Part shown: positions 44,687-54,210 of the stretch, piece after piece
How the letters are laid out: each line of letters begins with the position of its first letter
How positions within the stretch are numbered: the stretch's first letter is position 1
DNA from: Planctomycetota bacterium
Lineage (GTDB): Bacteria; Planctomycetota; UBA1135; GCA-002686595
Reading direction: 5' to 3'
NCBI GenBank assembly: GCA_020853575.1
Contig: JADYYP010000043.1
Coordinates: 1 to 62,854, forward strand
DNA length: 62,854 nucleotides
Translations under genes and position numbers: made by a program
The notes under the pieces: generated by a model
Told to the model about the DNA's origin: nothing
Database searches by the model: none
The model's input: only the letters and a program-made list of their open reading frames with translations

Positions 44687-47488
44687 TCAGCGATCCAACT
44701 CGCGGCGCGCCGAGCGGCGCGCTTTGGCGAGCGCGTCGTCCAAACTCGGCGGCGTGGGAGCGACCCGCGGAGCAGCGGGAGTGGTCCGCGGCTCTTCGCC
44801 GGCGGTCGGCTCGCTGGCGCCCGTCGGAGCTTCGACGGCGGACGCCTGCGCCTTGGTGGAGCTGGCGCGTCGCCGCACAGGCCGAACGCGGGCCACCAAC
44901 GCCTCGGCCGAGCGCGTGGCACGCGCCATGGCTCCCGCTGCGCTGCCCCACAATTGCAGGCGGCGCGCGGCGATCTCGAGCATCAGCAGCACCAAAGCCG
45001 CGAGCAGCAGCTCGCGACTGACCACACGCCAGATGCGTGCTTCGCGCTCGCCACGAAACAGCGTGCCCAACGGTGGCGCGACCTCGCCCCCGGACTCGCG
45101 CGCGATCTGCCGCAGCAAGCGTTCACCGCGCCCGAGGTCGCCTCCGCGCTCGAATTCCGGGCTGTAGGGCAGGGTCAAGGGCGGAAGCGACAACATCTGC
45201 CCGCTTCCTAGGTCCACGCTCCCGAGCACCACGCCCTCGCGCGCCAGCTTCGTGCGCGCTTCGTAGCGATGCTCGCCGACGCGCTCCAGCGCCAACGCTT
45301 GTGTCGTGCCGTCCGGTCCGGTGACCCGCACCGTCGCGCGCGAAAGATCGGGCGGAGTCGGCGCCTGCGGATCGACCTCGACCGTGATGCGACCCTCGCG
45401 TCCGACGCGCGCGGCCGAAGCGAACAGCTCGCGCGGCTCTTCTTGGCCCGCGAGCCAACGCGCGACCGTGACGAAGAAGCTCGAGAAGCCCTCCCATGCG
45501 ACCAGGCGCGAGCCGAACTCGCCGCCGACCTGGCCGGCATAGGCCGCCGAACGGCCCAGCCCGCGGTGCGCGAAGGCGAAGAGCGGAGCGCGGAACTCGT
45601 CCTGCGCGACCACTCCCGCTGTGCCGTCCTCGCGCAACCAGGTCAGGTTGTAGCCGTCGACTTGCGGGAAGCTCTGCAACCCGACGATCTCGCCCAGGCC
45701 GAACAGATCGGGCAACACGCTGGTCGCGGCCGGCTCGTCGATGAACGTCGAACGCGCGATCTTCATCGTGTCCTGGGCGAACAAGCGCGGCAGCTCGCTC
45801 GCGTCCGTGGTGAAGGAGCACTCGCCCCCTCCCTGCGCGGCGACGCGCCTCAAGAACTCGGCGTCGGGATCTTGAGGCGTGCCGAGCGCCACCACCGAGA
45901 CGGTGATGCCCATCTCGCGGAAGCGCGCGATCAACTCGGGGCACTGCTCCTGCTCCTCGGAGTCGGCGGCGTCGGCGAACAGGATGATGTGGCGGTTTTT
46001 CTGGGCCGCGTTCTCGAGCTGGCGCCCCGCGGCGAGCAATGCCGTGTAGCAGAAGATGCCGCCTCCGCCGACTTCGATGCGCCGCACCTTGGAGGTGATG
46101 GGCCCCTTGTCGTCGACCGCGGTGAGCTCCTGCACGACGTGCGGCGCGGAGTCGACCGCGACCACGGCGATCGCGTCCAGCGGCGAGAGCAGATCGATCG
46201 CGGCGCACGCGCCGAGATTGGCGAGCTGCATCTTGATCACCCCCGGCGAGGCCTCCATGCCCATCGAGCCCGAGCGGTCCATCGTGATGGCGAGCGCGAT
46301 GCCGATCTTGCGATTCTCCTGGCGCATCTCCATCGAGACCGGCAAGACCTCGTCGACCGGCGACAGGTACCACCCACCGATGCCGAAGCTCGCGCGCCCG
46401 CCGGTCATCAGCAGGCCGCCGCCGCGTTCGAGCACGAACTCGCGCAGCGCTCGCATGCCGTTGGCACCGACGCGATCGGCCGCGACGTTCTCGAGCACCA
46501 CCGCGCGGAAACCCGTCAACGCCAGGCGCGTCAAGCGCGTGCCCTCGGGTGTCGCGACCGCCACCGGCAGGCCGGCCTTGCGCAGCGACTGCACCAGCGT
46601 GTCCACGGCCCCATCGTCGTTCAACACCAGCACCGGTCGTTGGCCCGCGACGCGCAGCGCTCCGACGCCGCTGTCGTTCTCCGGTGTCGCGTCGCCCGCG
46701 CCCGCCAGGCGCAGGCGGTACTGGACCACCCCAGCGCTCCCCAACAAGTCGCGAAACACCATCCGATTCGCGCCGGGCTCGAAGCTGCGCCGGCCCTTGG
46801 CGATGACCTCGCCGTTGCGCTCGAGCTCGTAGTCGGCCTCGACGCGCGCATCGGCGCGCACCCAAGCGCCGAACTGGAACGGCTCGAACACGCCGATTTC
46901 CTCGGGCAAATCGAGGCGTTCGACCGACAGGTCGGGCTCGGCGCCGCGCACCAAGGGGCGCACGTCGATGCGCACGCCGCGCGCGAACGCCGCGCGCGCG
47001 ACGCCCAGCGCGTCGCGACCGTTTTCCTCGCCATCGCTGACCAGCAGGAGCGCGCCCTCGCGGTCGCTGGGGATCAGGGCCAAGCCGGCCTCGAGCGCGC
47101 TGCCGATGTCCGAGCCATCGAGGTCCAACGCACGCTGGAAACCCGCGAAGCGTGCGTCGCGCTGCGGCAACTGCTCGATGCCCACGTTGCCGCCGAACGA
47201 CACCACGGCCACGCGATCGCCCGCGCGGCGCGCCTCCTCGGCGATCTGAGCGACCTCGAGCACGGTGGCGTCGGAGCCCGAGGGCATCGAGCGCGAGCGA
47301 TCGACCACCAGCACCAGATCGCGCCCCGCGTCCCCCGTTCGCAAGTACGGCGCGGATGCCGCGAGCACCAGCGCCGCCGCAACCAGCGCGCGCACGCACT
47401 GCGTCGGCAACTCGCGGCCGCGCAAGCGCCACCAGGCGAAGGCGACCGGCAGTGCGAGCAGCAGGAACTCAGGATGCTGGAAGCCCAT
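44687..47488 (-). CDS. Large membrane protein with two VWA domains
   Basis: 933 aa. Two N-terminal helices (about 7-22 and 33-48), then a first VWA domain with MIDAS Asp63-x-Ser65-x-Ser67 (VVDRSRSM). The middle (about 270-380) resembles a glutamine-amidotransferase-like fold (PVLVLNDDGAVDTLVQSL, LLMTGGRASFGIGGWY). A second VWA domain has MIDAS Asp404-x-Ser406-x-Ser408 (TMDRSGSM). A C-terminal helix (about 820-840) is followed by an Arg/Ala/Pro-rich cytoplasmic tail. Both MIDAS sites look able to bind metal. This fits the BatA/BatB-like proteins that work with MoxR/DUF58. It is the second gene of a two-gene minus-strand unit, starting 9 bases after its partner. Confidence 0.85.
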   Translation of the reverse strand: MGFQHPEFLLLALPVAFAWWRLRGRELPTQCVRALVAAALVLAASAPYLRTGDAGRDLVLVVDRSRSMPSGSDATVLEVAQIAEEARRAGDRVAVVSFGGNVGIEQLPQRDARFAGFQRALDLDGSDIGSALEAGLALIPSDREGALLLVSDGEENGRDALGVARAAFARGVRIDVRPLVRGAEPDLSVERLDLPEEIGVFEPFQFGAWVRADARVEADYELERNGEVIAKGRRSFEPGANRMVFRDLLGSAGVVQYRLRLAGAGDATPENDSGVGALRVAGQRPVLVLNDDGAVDTLVQSLRKAGLPVAVATPEGTRLTRLALTGFRAVVLENVAADRVGANGMRALREFVLERGGGLLMTGGRASFGIGGWYLSPVDEVLPVSMEMRQENRKIGIALAITMDRSGSMGMEASPGVIKMQLANLGACAAIDLLSPLDAIAVVAVDSAPHVVQELTAVDDKGPITSKVRRIEVGGGGIFCYTALLAAGRQLENAAQKNRHIILFADAADSEEQEQCPELIARFREMGITVSVVALGTPQDPDAEFLRRVAAQGGGECSFTTDASELPRLFAQDTMKIARSTFIDEPAATSVLPDLFGLGEIVGLQSFPQVDGYNLTWLREDGTAGVVAQDEFRAPLFAFAHRGLGRSAAYAGQVGGEFGSRLVAWEGFSSFFVTVARWLAGQEEPRELFASAARVGREGRITVEVDPQAPTPPDLSRATVRVTGPDGTTQALALERVGEHRYEARTKLAREGVVLGSVDLGSGQMLSLPPLTLPYSPEFERGGDLGRGERLLRQIARESGGEVAPPLGTLFRGEREARIWRVVSRELLLAALVLLMLEIAARRLQLWGSAAGAMARATRSAEALVARVRPVRRRASSTKAQASAVEAPTGASEPTAGEEPRTTPAAPRVAPTPPSLDDALAKARRSARRELDR

Positions 47489-47497
47489 GTGGCACCG

Positions 47498-49351
47498 CTA
47501 CGCGGCTCCCGCGATGCGCCGTCCCGCGCGTTGGAGCGCCCACCAGTCGAGCGCGATCAGCACCAGGGCACAGCCGATCAAGGCGAACTCGATCCACGAC
47601 AACTCGGACTCGATGCGCGCGGTTTCGAGCGCCGAGGGGCGCTGGCCTGGCAGCATGCGACGCAGATCCGACTCGGCCGCATCGACGAACGACAAGGCGA
47701 ACTCGGCCAAGGCCCGATCGGCGAACGACAAGCGGTACAACCCGGGCTCCTCGAGCCCGTCGACGACCACCTGCTCGAGCGCCGGCACCTCGCGACGCGT
47801 CGAGCGCGTGGTCCCGAGCGGTCCCTCGAGTTGGTAGATCGCGGCGGCGTCGTCGGCCGCTGGTTGGGCGCGCTCGAGACCCGGGCGATAGCGCAGGCTC
47901 TCACCGACGACCAGGTTGGTGCGCTCCGGGCCGGGCAGCGCCGCGCGGCGCAGCTCGGCCATGTTGGCCAGCAGGATCGGCCAGTCGGGAGAGCGCTGCA
48001 GCGACGAGCGCTGCGGATCGAGATTGACGTGCCAGGTGACGCGCTGACCACTGCGCTCCTCGGTGAGCAACGCTTGATTGCCCGCCGAGACGAGCGGCGC
48101 GCCGGGCAAGCTCAACGCGGGATCGATGCTCCACACGATGCCCTCCAGCGTCGTGCCCTCGAGCAGTGCGTGGCCGCGCTCACCCAGGAACGGGCCGATC
48201 AGGTCCTTGCGCTCCGAGCCCAAGGAGTGAAGCACGAAGCTCCAACTCGCCGCGCCGAGCGCCGCGTCGCGCGCGAGCACCAAGTGTGCGGCAGCAGGTG
48301 AGCCGGCATCGATCGAGAGCGGCACCAAACGCAGCCAGGCGTCGATGTTGCGCTCGCCTGGAGCGCTCAACCCCAACACGCGCTCGTCGGCCTCCTCGAG
48401 GGCCGAAGCCAGCGCCAGCGCGCGGCTCACCGGAGGCGCGAGCAAGGCGCGGTTGTCGAGCGCCAACGCATCGTCGGGGAGCGCGACCTCGATCACGCCG
48501 GAGCCTTCGGGAACCTCGAAGGCGAAGTGCGCGCGCTCACCCGCGGCGATGGCGAGCTCCTTGGTGGCGATCACGCGTTCACCCGCCGTGGCACGCAGCG
48601 CGAGCTGCGCGTCGTGGCGCGCGAAGCTCGAGAGCGTCAGGAACACCTTGTCGACTGCTTTACCGTCGCTCCCCAGCTCGCGCGCGCGGGCCACGTGGGT
48701 GATCGCGAAATTGTCTGTGGGCGCGCCGAGCGAGACCAGCTCGACCGTGTCGGGCCAGGCCTCGGGCTCGAAGTGATCGCTCACCAGCCAGACCTTGCCG
48801 TTGCCGGCGAGCTCCAGGGCCAAGGCCAGGGCCGGCGCGAGGTCGTGGCGCGCGGCCCGCGGTTGCCACGCGTGCAAGCGCTCGCGCGCTTCGGCGGGGA
48901 ACGCGCCCGGCCCCGCGACCAGCGCCGGTCGAGCTCCGCTGGCGACGATCGTCACCCGCGAGCCCCGCCGCAACGCGTCGATGCGCTCCTCCACGCGCTG
49001 CGCGGCCTTGTCGCGCAGGCTGACGCCGTCGATCCGCGCGTTCATCGAGGCCGAGCTGTCCAGCACGACGACCAGATGCTCGGCGCTGCCGCCGGCGCAG
49101 GACGCGCGCGGTCCGGCGAACGCCAATGCCAGGGCCAGCGCCGCGAGCACCTCGCTCCAGAACGACACACTGGTCTTGAGCGGCTCGCGCTGGCGTCCCG
49201 CGACCGGCTGGCGATCTTCGACGCGCCACAGGAACAGAGCGCTGGTCGCCCGGGGCTCGAAGCGCCGGCGGTAGAGGTGCAACGCGACCACCGCGGGCAC
49301 GGCCGAGAGCGCGAGCAGTCCGAGCGGGTGCAGGAACATCGTGCGAGGCAC
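47498..49351 (-). CDS. BatA-like membrane protein with VWA domain
   Basis: 617 aa. The N-terminus is the classical BatA helix (FLHPLGLLALSAVPAVVALH plus RRRFEPRATSALFLW), with a second helix at about 62-80. A VWA-like domain with a MIDAS (VLDSSASM) covers about 92-230, followed by a beta-rich extracytoplasmic region and a final membrane helix near 585-605 (IEFALIGCALVLIALDWWAL). It should span the membrane and interact with MoxR/DUF58 proteins. It is the first gene of a two-gene unit. Its start lies 121 bases from the divergently transcribed debranching enzyme gene, so that short gap should hold both promoters. Confidence 0.85.
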   Translation of the reverse strand: MPRTMFLHPLGLLALSAVPAVVALHLYRRRFEPRATSALFLWRVEDRQPVAGRQREPLKTSVSFWSEVLAALALALAFAGPRASCAGGSAEHLVVVLDSSASMNARIDGVSLRDKAAQRVEERIDALRRGSRVTIVASGARPALVAGPGAFPAEARERLHAWQPRAARHDLAPALALALELAGNGKVWLVSDHFEPEAWPDTVELVSLGAPTDNFAITHVARARELGSDGKAVDKVFLTLSSFARHDAQLALRATAGERVIATKELAIAAGERAHFAFEVPEGSGVIEVALPDDALALDNRALLAPPVSRALALASALEEADERVLGLSAPGERNIDAWLRLVPLSIDAGSPAAAHLVLARDAALGAASWSFVLHSLGSERKDLIGPFLGERGHALLEGTTLEGIVWSIDPALSLPGAPLVSAGNQALLTEERSGQRVTWHVNLDPQRSSLQRSPDWPILLANMAELRRAALPGPERTNLVVGESLRYRPGLERAQPAADDAAAIYQLEGPLGTTRSTRREVPALEQVVVDGLEEPGLYRLSFADRALAEFALSFVDAAESDLRRMLPGQRPSALETARIESELSWIEFALIGCALVLIALDWWALQRAGRRIAGAA

Positions 49352-49472
49352 GCATTATTCCGGGCCCGGGGCGCGAACACAGCCTCCGTGCGCGGAACTG
49401 CGCACGAATCCCTGGGAGCTCGCGGGCCAACTCCCTTTCGACAGCGCCCCGCGCGAAAGCAAGAATGGCGAG

Positions 49473-51488
49473 GTGAACACGCCTCTCCTGCGCATCGATC
49501 GCGACCGGCTGCTCGAACTCGACCTGGCGCTGACACGCGAATGGCTCGAGACCGACGGCCGGGGCGGCTACGCCTCGAGCACGGTCCTGATGTGCCCGAC
49601 GCGGCGCTACCACGGACTCCTGGTGTCGAGCTTCCCCGGCAGCGACAAGCGCCACGTGTTCCTCTCGCGCTTCGAGGAAAGCGTGCACGCCACGTCGCAA
49701 GCGCCGATCGGTCGCGAGGGCGAGAGCTCCTTCCCGCTCTCGATGGCGCGCTATCCGGGCTCGTTCCACCCCCACGGCCACAAGGCGCTCGAGAGCTTCG
49801 AGCTCGCGCCCTTCCCGCGTTTCCACTACCGCTTCGGCGACGTGCGCGTGACGCGCTCGATCCAGTCGCTCAAGGGCCAGGCGGCCGTGCTGGTGCGCTA
49901 CGACGTCGAAGGCGGGGACGAGCCGATCGAGCTGCGGCTGCGCGCGCTCGTGGCCTTCCGCGAGGCAGACGCGCTGACCTTCGAGAACGTCGACTTGCAC
50001 CCCGAGGTCCACTACCTCGACAACGCGCGGCGCGTGCTGCGCATGCGCCCCTACGACGGGCTGCCGCCGATGACGCTGGCGCTGGCTGCGCCCCACGGTG
50101 CGTTCGAGGGCGATCCGGTGTGGTATCGCAATCTCGAATACAAGGTCGATCTCGAGCGCGGATACGCGGGCCGCGAAGACAACTTCAGCCCGGGGCTGTT
50201 CCGCGTGCGCCTCGCGCCGGGCGAGAGCGCCATCGTGTGCGCGAGCCTCGAAGACGCGCCCCAGGACCTCGCCGAGCTGTGGACGCGCTGCGAGCGCGAG
50301 CGCGACGAGCTGGCGCAGTGCGCGCGGCCCGGTGTTCCGCTCCAGCTCGATCTGGGCGCCGACGACTTCTTGTACCGCACGCGCGACGGTCGCCGCGGCG
50401 TCGTCGCCGGCTTCCCCTGGTTCACCGAATGGGGTCGCGACACGTTCATCTCGTTGCCCGGGTTGCTGCTCGCCCGCGGGCGCACGCCGTGGTGCGGCGA
50501 GATCCTCTCGGGCGCAGCGCGCTTCCTCAACCGCGGCCTACTGCCGAACGTCTTCGGAGCGCAGCCCGAGACCAGCCACTACGGCTCGGTCGACGCCGCG
50601 CTGTGGTACGCGCGCTGCGTGCGCTCCTACGAGCTCGCCGGCGGCGACCCCAGCCTCGTGCAGCGCCGCCTGCGGCCGGCCTTGGCCGAAATCGCCGAGA
50701 ATTACGCGCGCGGCACGCTGCTCGGCATCACCTGCGACGCGGGCGGGCTGATCCGCGCCGGCGACGGCCGCATCAACCCAACGTGGATGGACGCGGTGGT
50801 CGGTGGAGTCGCGGTGACTCCGCGCGACGGCTGCGCGGTCGAGCTCAATGCGCTGTGGTACGCGCTCTTGGCGTATCTCGAGGAGTTGGCGGCGCGCGCG
50901 GGCGACACCCGCGAGGCTGCCCAATGGCGCGCGCGCAAGGAGCTCACCGGCCGCAGCTTCCTCGAGCGCTTCTGGCTGGCCGAGCCGCGCTACCTCGCGG
51001 ACACCTGGAAGGACGGCGTGCTCGATCGCAGCGTGCGGCCCAACATGGTAATCGCGGCCGCGCTCGAGCTCTCGCCGCTGAGCCGCGCGCAACGCGCGGA
51101 CATCGTGCACCGCGCCGAGCTCGAGTTGCTCACGCCGCGCGGGCTGCGCACGCTCGCGCCCTGCGAGCGCGAGTACCGCGGCCGCTTCCACGGCGGTCCG
51201 GAGGAACGCGACCGCGCCTACCACCAAGGCACGGTGTGGCCCTGGCTGACGGGCTTCTATTGCGAGGCCGCCTTGCGCGCGCACGGCGGCGGCGCGGAGG
51301 TCGTGGCGCGGCTGCGCGCATACTTGCGCGGCTTCGAGGGCGAGCTCGCCACCCACGGACTCAACCACGTCTCGGAGGTCTACGACGGCGATCCGCCGCA
51401 CCGGCCGGGCGGTTGCATCGCGCAGGCGTGGAGCACGGCCGAGCTCCTGCGCGCGCACGCGCTGCTCGAGGAGGCGGGTCGCTCTTGA
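49473..51488 (+). CDS. Glycogen debranching enzyme (GH133 amylo-alpha-1,6-glucosidase)
   Basis: 671 aa from the GTG at 49473; the longer frame to 49341 would overlap the divergent VWA gene and has no start support. The N-terminal sugar-binding-like domain has the family hallmark GRGGYASSTVLMCPTRRYHG. The C-terminal (alpha/alpha)6 barrel has FPWFTEWGRDTF with the probable acid Glu319, INPTWMDA, and HQGTVWPWLTGFY. It removes alpha-1,6 branch stubs from glycogen in the cytoplasm. It is the first of four same-strand genes for alpha-glucan metabolism; the next gene overlaps it by four bases (TTGA). Confidence 0.9.
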   Translation: MNTPLLRIDRDRLLELDLALTREWLETDGRGGYASSTVLMCPTRRYHGLLVSSFPGSDKRHVFLSRFEESVHATSQAPIGREGESSFPLSMARYPGSFHPHGHKALESFELAPFPRFHYRFGDVRVTRSIQSLKGQAAVLVRYDVEGGDEPIELRLRALVAFREADALTFENVDLHPEVHYLDNARRVLRMRPYDGLPPMTLALAAPHGAFEGDPVWYRNLEYKVDLERGYAGREDNFSPGLFRVRLAPGESAIVCASLEDAPQDLAELWTRCERERDELAQCARPGVPLQLDLGADDFLYRTRDGRRGVVAGFPWFTEWGRDTFISLPGLLLARGRTPWCGEILSGAARFLNRGLLPNVFGAQPETSHYGSVDAALWYARCVRSYELAGGDPSLVQRRLRPALAEIAENYARGTLLGITCDAGGLIRAGDGRINPTWMDAVVGGVAVTPRDGCAVELNALWYALLAYLEELAARAGDTREAAQWRARKELTGRSFLERFWLAEPRYLADTWKDGVLDRSVRPNMVIAAALELSPLSRAQRADIVHRAELELLTPRGLRTLAPCEREYRGRFHGGPEERDRAYHQGTVWPWLTGFYCEAALRAHGGGAEVVARLRAYLRGFEGELATHGLNHVSEVYDGDPPHRPGGCIAQAWSTAELLRAHALLEEAGRS

Positions 51489-52942
51489 AGGTGCTGATGC
51501 TCGGTTGGGAGTTTCCGCCGCACATCACCGGTGGACTCGCCACGGCCTGCGCGGGCCTGTGCGAAGGGCTCGCGAAGAACGCGGTCGAAGTGACCTTCGT
51601 CGTGCCGCGCGCCTTCGGCGACGAGGACCAGCGCTTCGCGCGCGTGCTCGGCTGCAACGAGGTCGATGTCGAAGAGGAGCTCGTCGAGCACGTCGAGGTC
51701 CCCAGCGTGCGCACCGTCGAGAGCGAGCCGCGTGAGGTGCGCCAGCGCGTGCATCGCCTCGTGCGCCGCGCGAGCGCGACACCGCCCGCGAGCAGCGTGA
51801 GCACGGTGCCCGAGTGGCCGATGGCCTCGGCCTATGCGACGGCCGAGGAGTACGTGGCGTGGCTCGCCAGCCTGGCACCGGAACGTCCGGCCAGTCAGGA
51901 GGAAACCGAGGCCGTGGTCGAGGTGCGCACCGAGCTCGTGGCCCAGCCGCCGCGCACCGAGCTGTTCGTCGAGCGCGTCGAGCAGCGCCGCAAGGTCTCC
52001 AAGCGCTACGCCTTCAATGGCTTCTACGGCCCGGACCTGTTCGGCGAAGTCTCGCGCTACGCGCTGTGCGTGGCGGAGATCGCCGCGCGCGAGGCCTTCG
52101 ACGTGGTGCACGCGCACGACTGGATGACGTTTCCCGCGGGCGTGGTCGCCGCGCGCAAGTCCGGCAAGCCGCTGGTGGTGCACGTGCACGCCTGCGAGTA
52201 CGACCGCTCGGGCGACCATCCCGACGAGCGCATCCGCGAGATCGAGCGCATGGGACTGGAAGCCGCGCGGCTGGTGGCTTGTGTCAGCCACTACACCGCC
52301 AGCGTGCTGCAGCGGCGCTACGCGGTCGACGAAGGCAAGTTGCGCGTCGTGCACAACGCCGTCACGCGCAAGGAACAGGCGGAGCGCACCGCCGCGCTCA
52401 AGCACGTGCCCGAGCCGATCGTGCTGTTCCTGGGCCGCGTCACGTTCCAGAAGGGCCCGGACTACTTCCTCGAGGCTGCGCAGCGCGTGATCGCCGTCGA
52501 GCCGCGGGTCAAGTTCGTGATCGCGGGCTCGGGCGACATGCTGCCCAAGATGGTCGAGCGCGCTGCCCGCATGGGGCTCGCGCGCCACGTGCACTTCACC
52601 GGGTTCCTCAAGGGCCGCGACGTCGAGAAGATCTACTCGATGGCCGACATCTACGTGATGCCGTCCGTCTCCGAGCCCTTCGGCATCTCGCCGCTCGAGG
52701 CCCTGGCGCTGGACGTGCCCGTGATCGTCTCGCGCCAGAGCGGAGTGGCCGAGGTGCTGCGCAACGCGCTCAAGGTCGACTTCTGGGACGTGGCCGAGAT
52801 CGCCAACAAGATCCTGGCGTTGCTCAAGTACCCGGCGCTGCGCGAGCACGTGCTCGCGGCCGGCCGCGACGAAGTGCGTGCGATGAGCTGGGACGAACGC
52901 GGCAAGAAGCTGCGCGAGATCTACTCCGAGCTCGTGCGCTGA
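51485..52942 (+). CDS. GT4 glycosyltransferase (glycogen synthase-like)
   Basis: 485 aa from a TTG at 51485, chosen because it overlaps the upstream stop and restores the conserved LKVLMLGWEFPPHITGGLA beginning; an ATG at 51497 is possible. GT-B fold: the N-terminal half has an HAHDWMTFPAG segment; the C-terminal half has VLFLGRVTFQKGPDYF and the E-x7-E motif (Glu397/Glu405) in VSEPFGISPLEAL. An acidic, variable insert lies at about 55-165. It resembles the archaeal/Thermotogal GT4 enzymes that sit with GH57 and GH133 genes and make or extend alpha-glucans from nucleotide-glucose. Donor and product are inferred from context. Confidence 0.88.
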   Translation: MKVLMLGWEFPPHITGGLATACAGLCEGLAKNAVEVTFVVPRAFGDEDQRFARVLGCNEVDVEEELVEHVEVPSVRTVESEPREVRQRVHRLVRRASATPPASSVSTVPEWPMASAYATAEEYVAWLASLAPERPASQEETEAVVEVRTELVAQPPRTELFVERVEQRRKVSKRYAFNGFYGPDLFGEVSRYALCVAEIAAREAFDVVHAHDWMTFPAGVVAARKSGKPLVVHVHACEYDRSGDHPDERIREIERMGLEAARLVACVSHYTASVLQRRYAVDEGKLRVVHNAVTRKEQAERTAALKHVPEPIVLFLGRVTFQKGPDYFLEAAQRVIAVEPRVKFVIAGSGDMLPKMVERAARMGLARHVHFTGFLKGRDVEKIYSMADIYVMPSVSEPFGISPLEALALDVPVIVSRQSGVAEVLRNALKVDFWDVAEIANKILALLKYPALREHVLAAGRDEVRAMSWDERGKKLREIYSELVR

Positions 52943-52971
52943 CGCGTCGCGAGGTGTATCAAGGAGCGCGC

Positions 52972-54198
52972 ATGCGTTCGGTGGTCTTCTACTTCCAGGT
53001 GCACCAGCCGATGCGCCTGGCGCACTTCACGTTCTTCGACATCGGAACCAAGAGCTCTTGGTTCGACGACGCCGAGAACGCGCGCATCGCGCGGCGCGTG
53101 GCGGAGAAGTGCTACCTGCCGATGAATCGCCAGATGTTGGCCGCGATCCGCGCCAACGAGGGGCGCTTCCGCATCGCCTACTCGGTGACCGGCACGGCGC
53201 TCGACCAATTCGAGCGCTGGGCGCCGGAGGTGATCGAGAGCTTCCAGGAGCTCGCCGCCACGGGTTGCGTCGAGTTCCTGGGCGAGACCTCGCACCACTC
53301 GCTCGCGGCCCTGGCCTCGCTCGACGAATTCGACGCGCAGGTGATCGCGCAGGCCGAGCGCATCGAGAAGCTCTTCGGCCGGCGCCCGACGACCTTCCGC
53401 AACACCGAGCTGGTGATCACCAACCAGATCGCGCGGCGCGCGGAGGAGCTCGGCTTCCAGGCGATCCTGGGCGAAGGCGCCGACCAGTTGCTCGGATGGC
53501 GCAGCCCGCACCGCGTGTATCGCCCGGAGGGCTGCGAGAAGATCAAGCTCTTGCTGCGCTCCTACAAGTTCAGCGACGACATCGCCTTCCGCTTCTCGAA
53601 CAAGGAGTGGCCCGAGTACCCGCTGAGCGCGGCGCGCTTTGCACGCTGGCTCGCCGAGCTCGGCCCCAAGGAGCGCTTCGTCGGCCTGTTCATGGACTAC
53701 GAGACCTTCGGCGAGCACCAGTGGGAAGAGACCGGCATCTTCCGCTTCATGCGCGAGTTGCCGCGCGCCTGCCTCGACACCGGAGTGCTCGACTTCAAGA
53801 CGCCGCGCGAGCTCGCTGCCGAGCTCGATCCGGTGGCGCGCCTGGACATCCCGCGCCCGATCTCCTGGGCCGACGCCGAGCGCGACCTGACCGCCTGGTT
53901 GGGCAACCAGATGCAGAAGGCCGCGCACGACGCGCTCTACCAACTTCTTCCCGATGTCGTGCGCCTGGCGCGCCAGGGGAACAGCGCGCCGTACGAGAAG
54001 TGGAAGTATTTGTCGACCTCCGACCACGTCTACTACATGTGCACGAAGTGGTTTTCCGATGGGGACGTGCACAAGTACTTCAGCCCCTACGCGACGCCCC
54101 ACGACGCGTTCATCTCGTTCATGAACGTCTTCGACGACCTCGCGCGCAGCGTGCGCGGACCGTCGGACGTCGCGGGCGAGCCCCTCACTGCCAAGTAG
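52972..54198 (+). CDS. GH57 alpha-amylase-type glycoside hydrolase
   Basis: 408 aa. The ATG at 52972 has an AAGGAG 5 bases upstream. GH57 motifs are present: YFQVHQPMRL near the start, GETSHHSL with probable nucleophile Glu105, and LFMDYETFGEH with probable acid Asp242. The length fits the short alpha-amylase-like GH57 group found next to archaeal glycogen genes; it is shorter than GH57 branching enzymes. It probably trims or rearranges cytoplasmic alpha-glucan (no signal peptide). It lies 29 bases after the GT4 gene and 12 bases before the synthase-phosphorylase fusion. Amylase versus glucanotransferase activity cannot be told by eye. Confidence 0.88.
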   Translation: MRSVVFYFQVHQPMRLAHFTFFDIGTKSSWFDDAENARIARRVAEKCYLPMNRQMLAAIRANEGRFRIAYSVTGTALDQFERWAPEVIESFQELAATGCVEFLGETSHHSLAALASLDEFDAQVIAQAERIEKLFGRRPTTFRNTELVITNQIARRAEELGFQAILGEGADQLLGWRSPHRVYRPEGCEKIKLLLRSYKFSDDIAFRFSNKEWPEYPLSAARFARWLAELGPKERFVGLFMDYETFGEHQWEETGIFRFMRELPRACLDTGVLDFKTPRELAAELDPVARLDIPRPISWADAERDLTAWLGNQMQKAAHDALYQLLPDVVRLARQGNSAPYEKWKYLSTSDHVYYMCTKWFSDGDVHKYFSPYATPHDAFISFMNVFDDLARSVRGPSDVAGEPLTAK

Positions 54199-54210
54199 CG
54201 CCCCGCCACC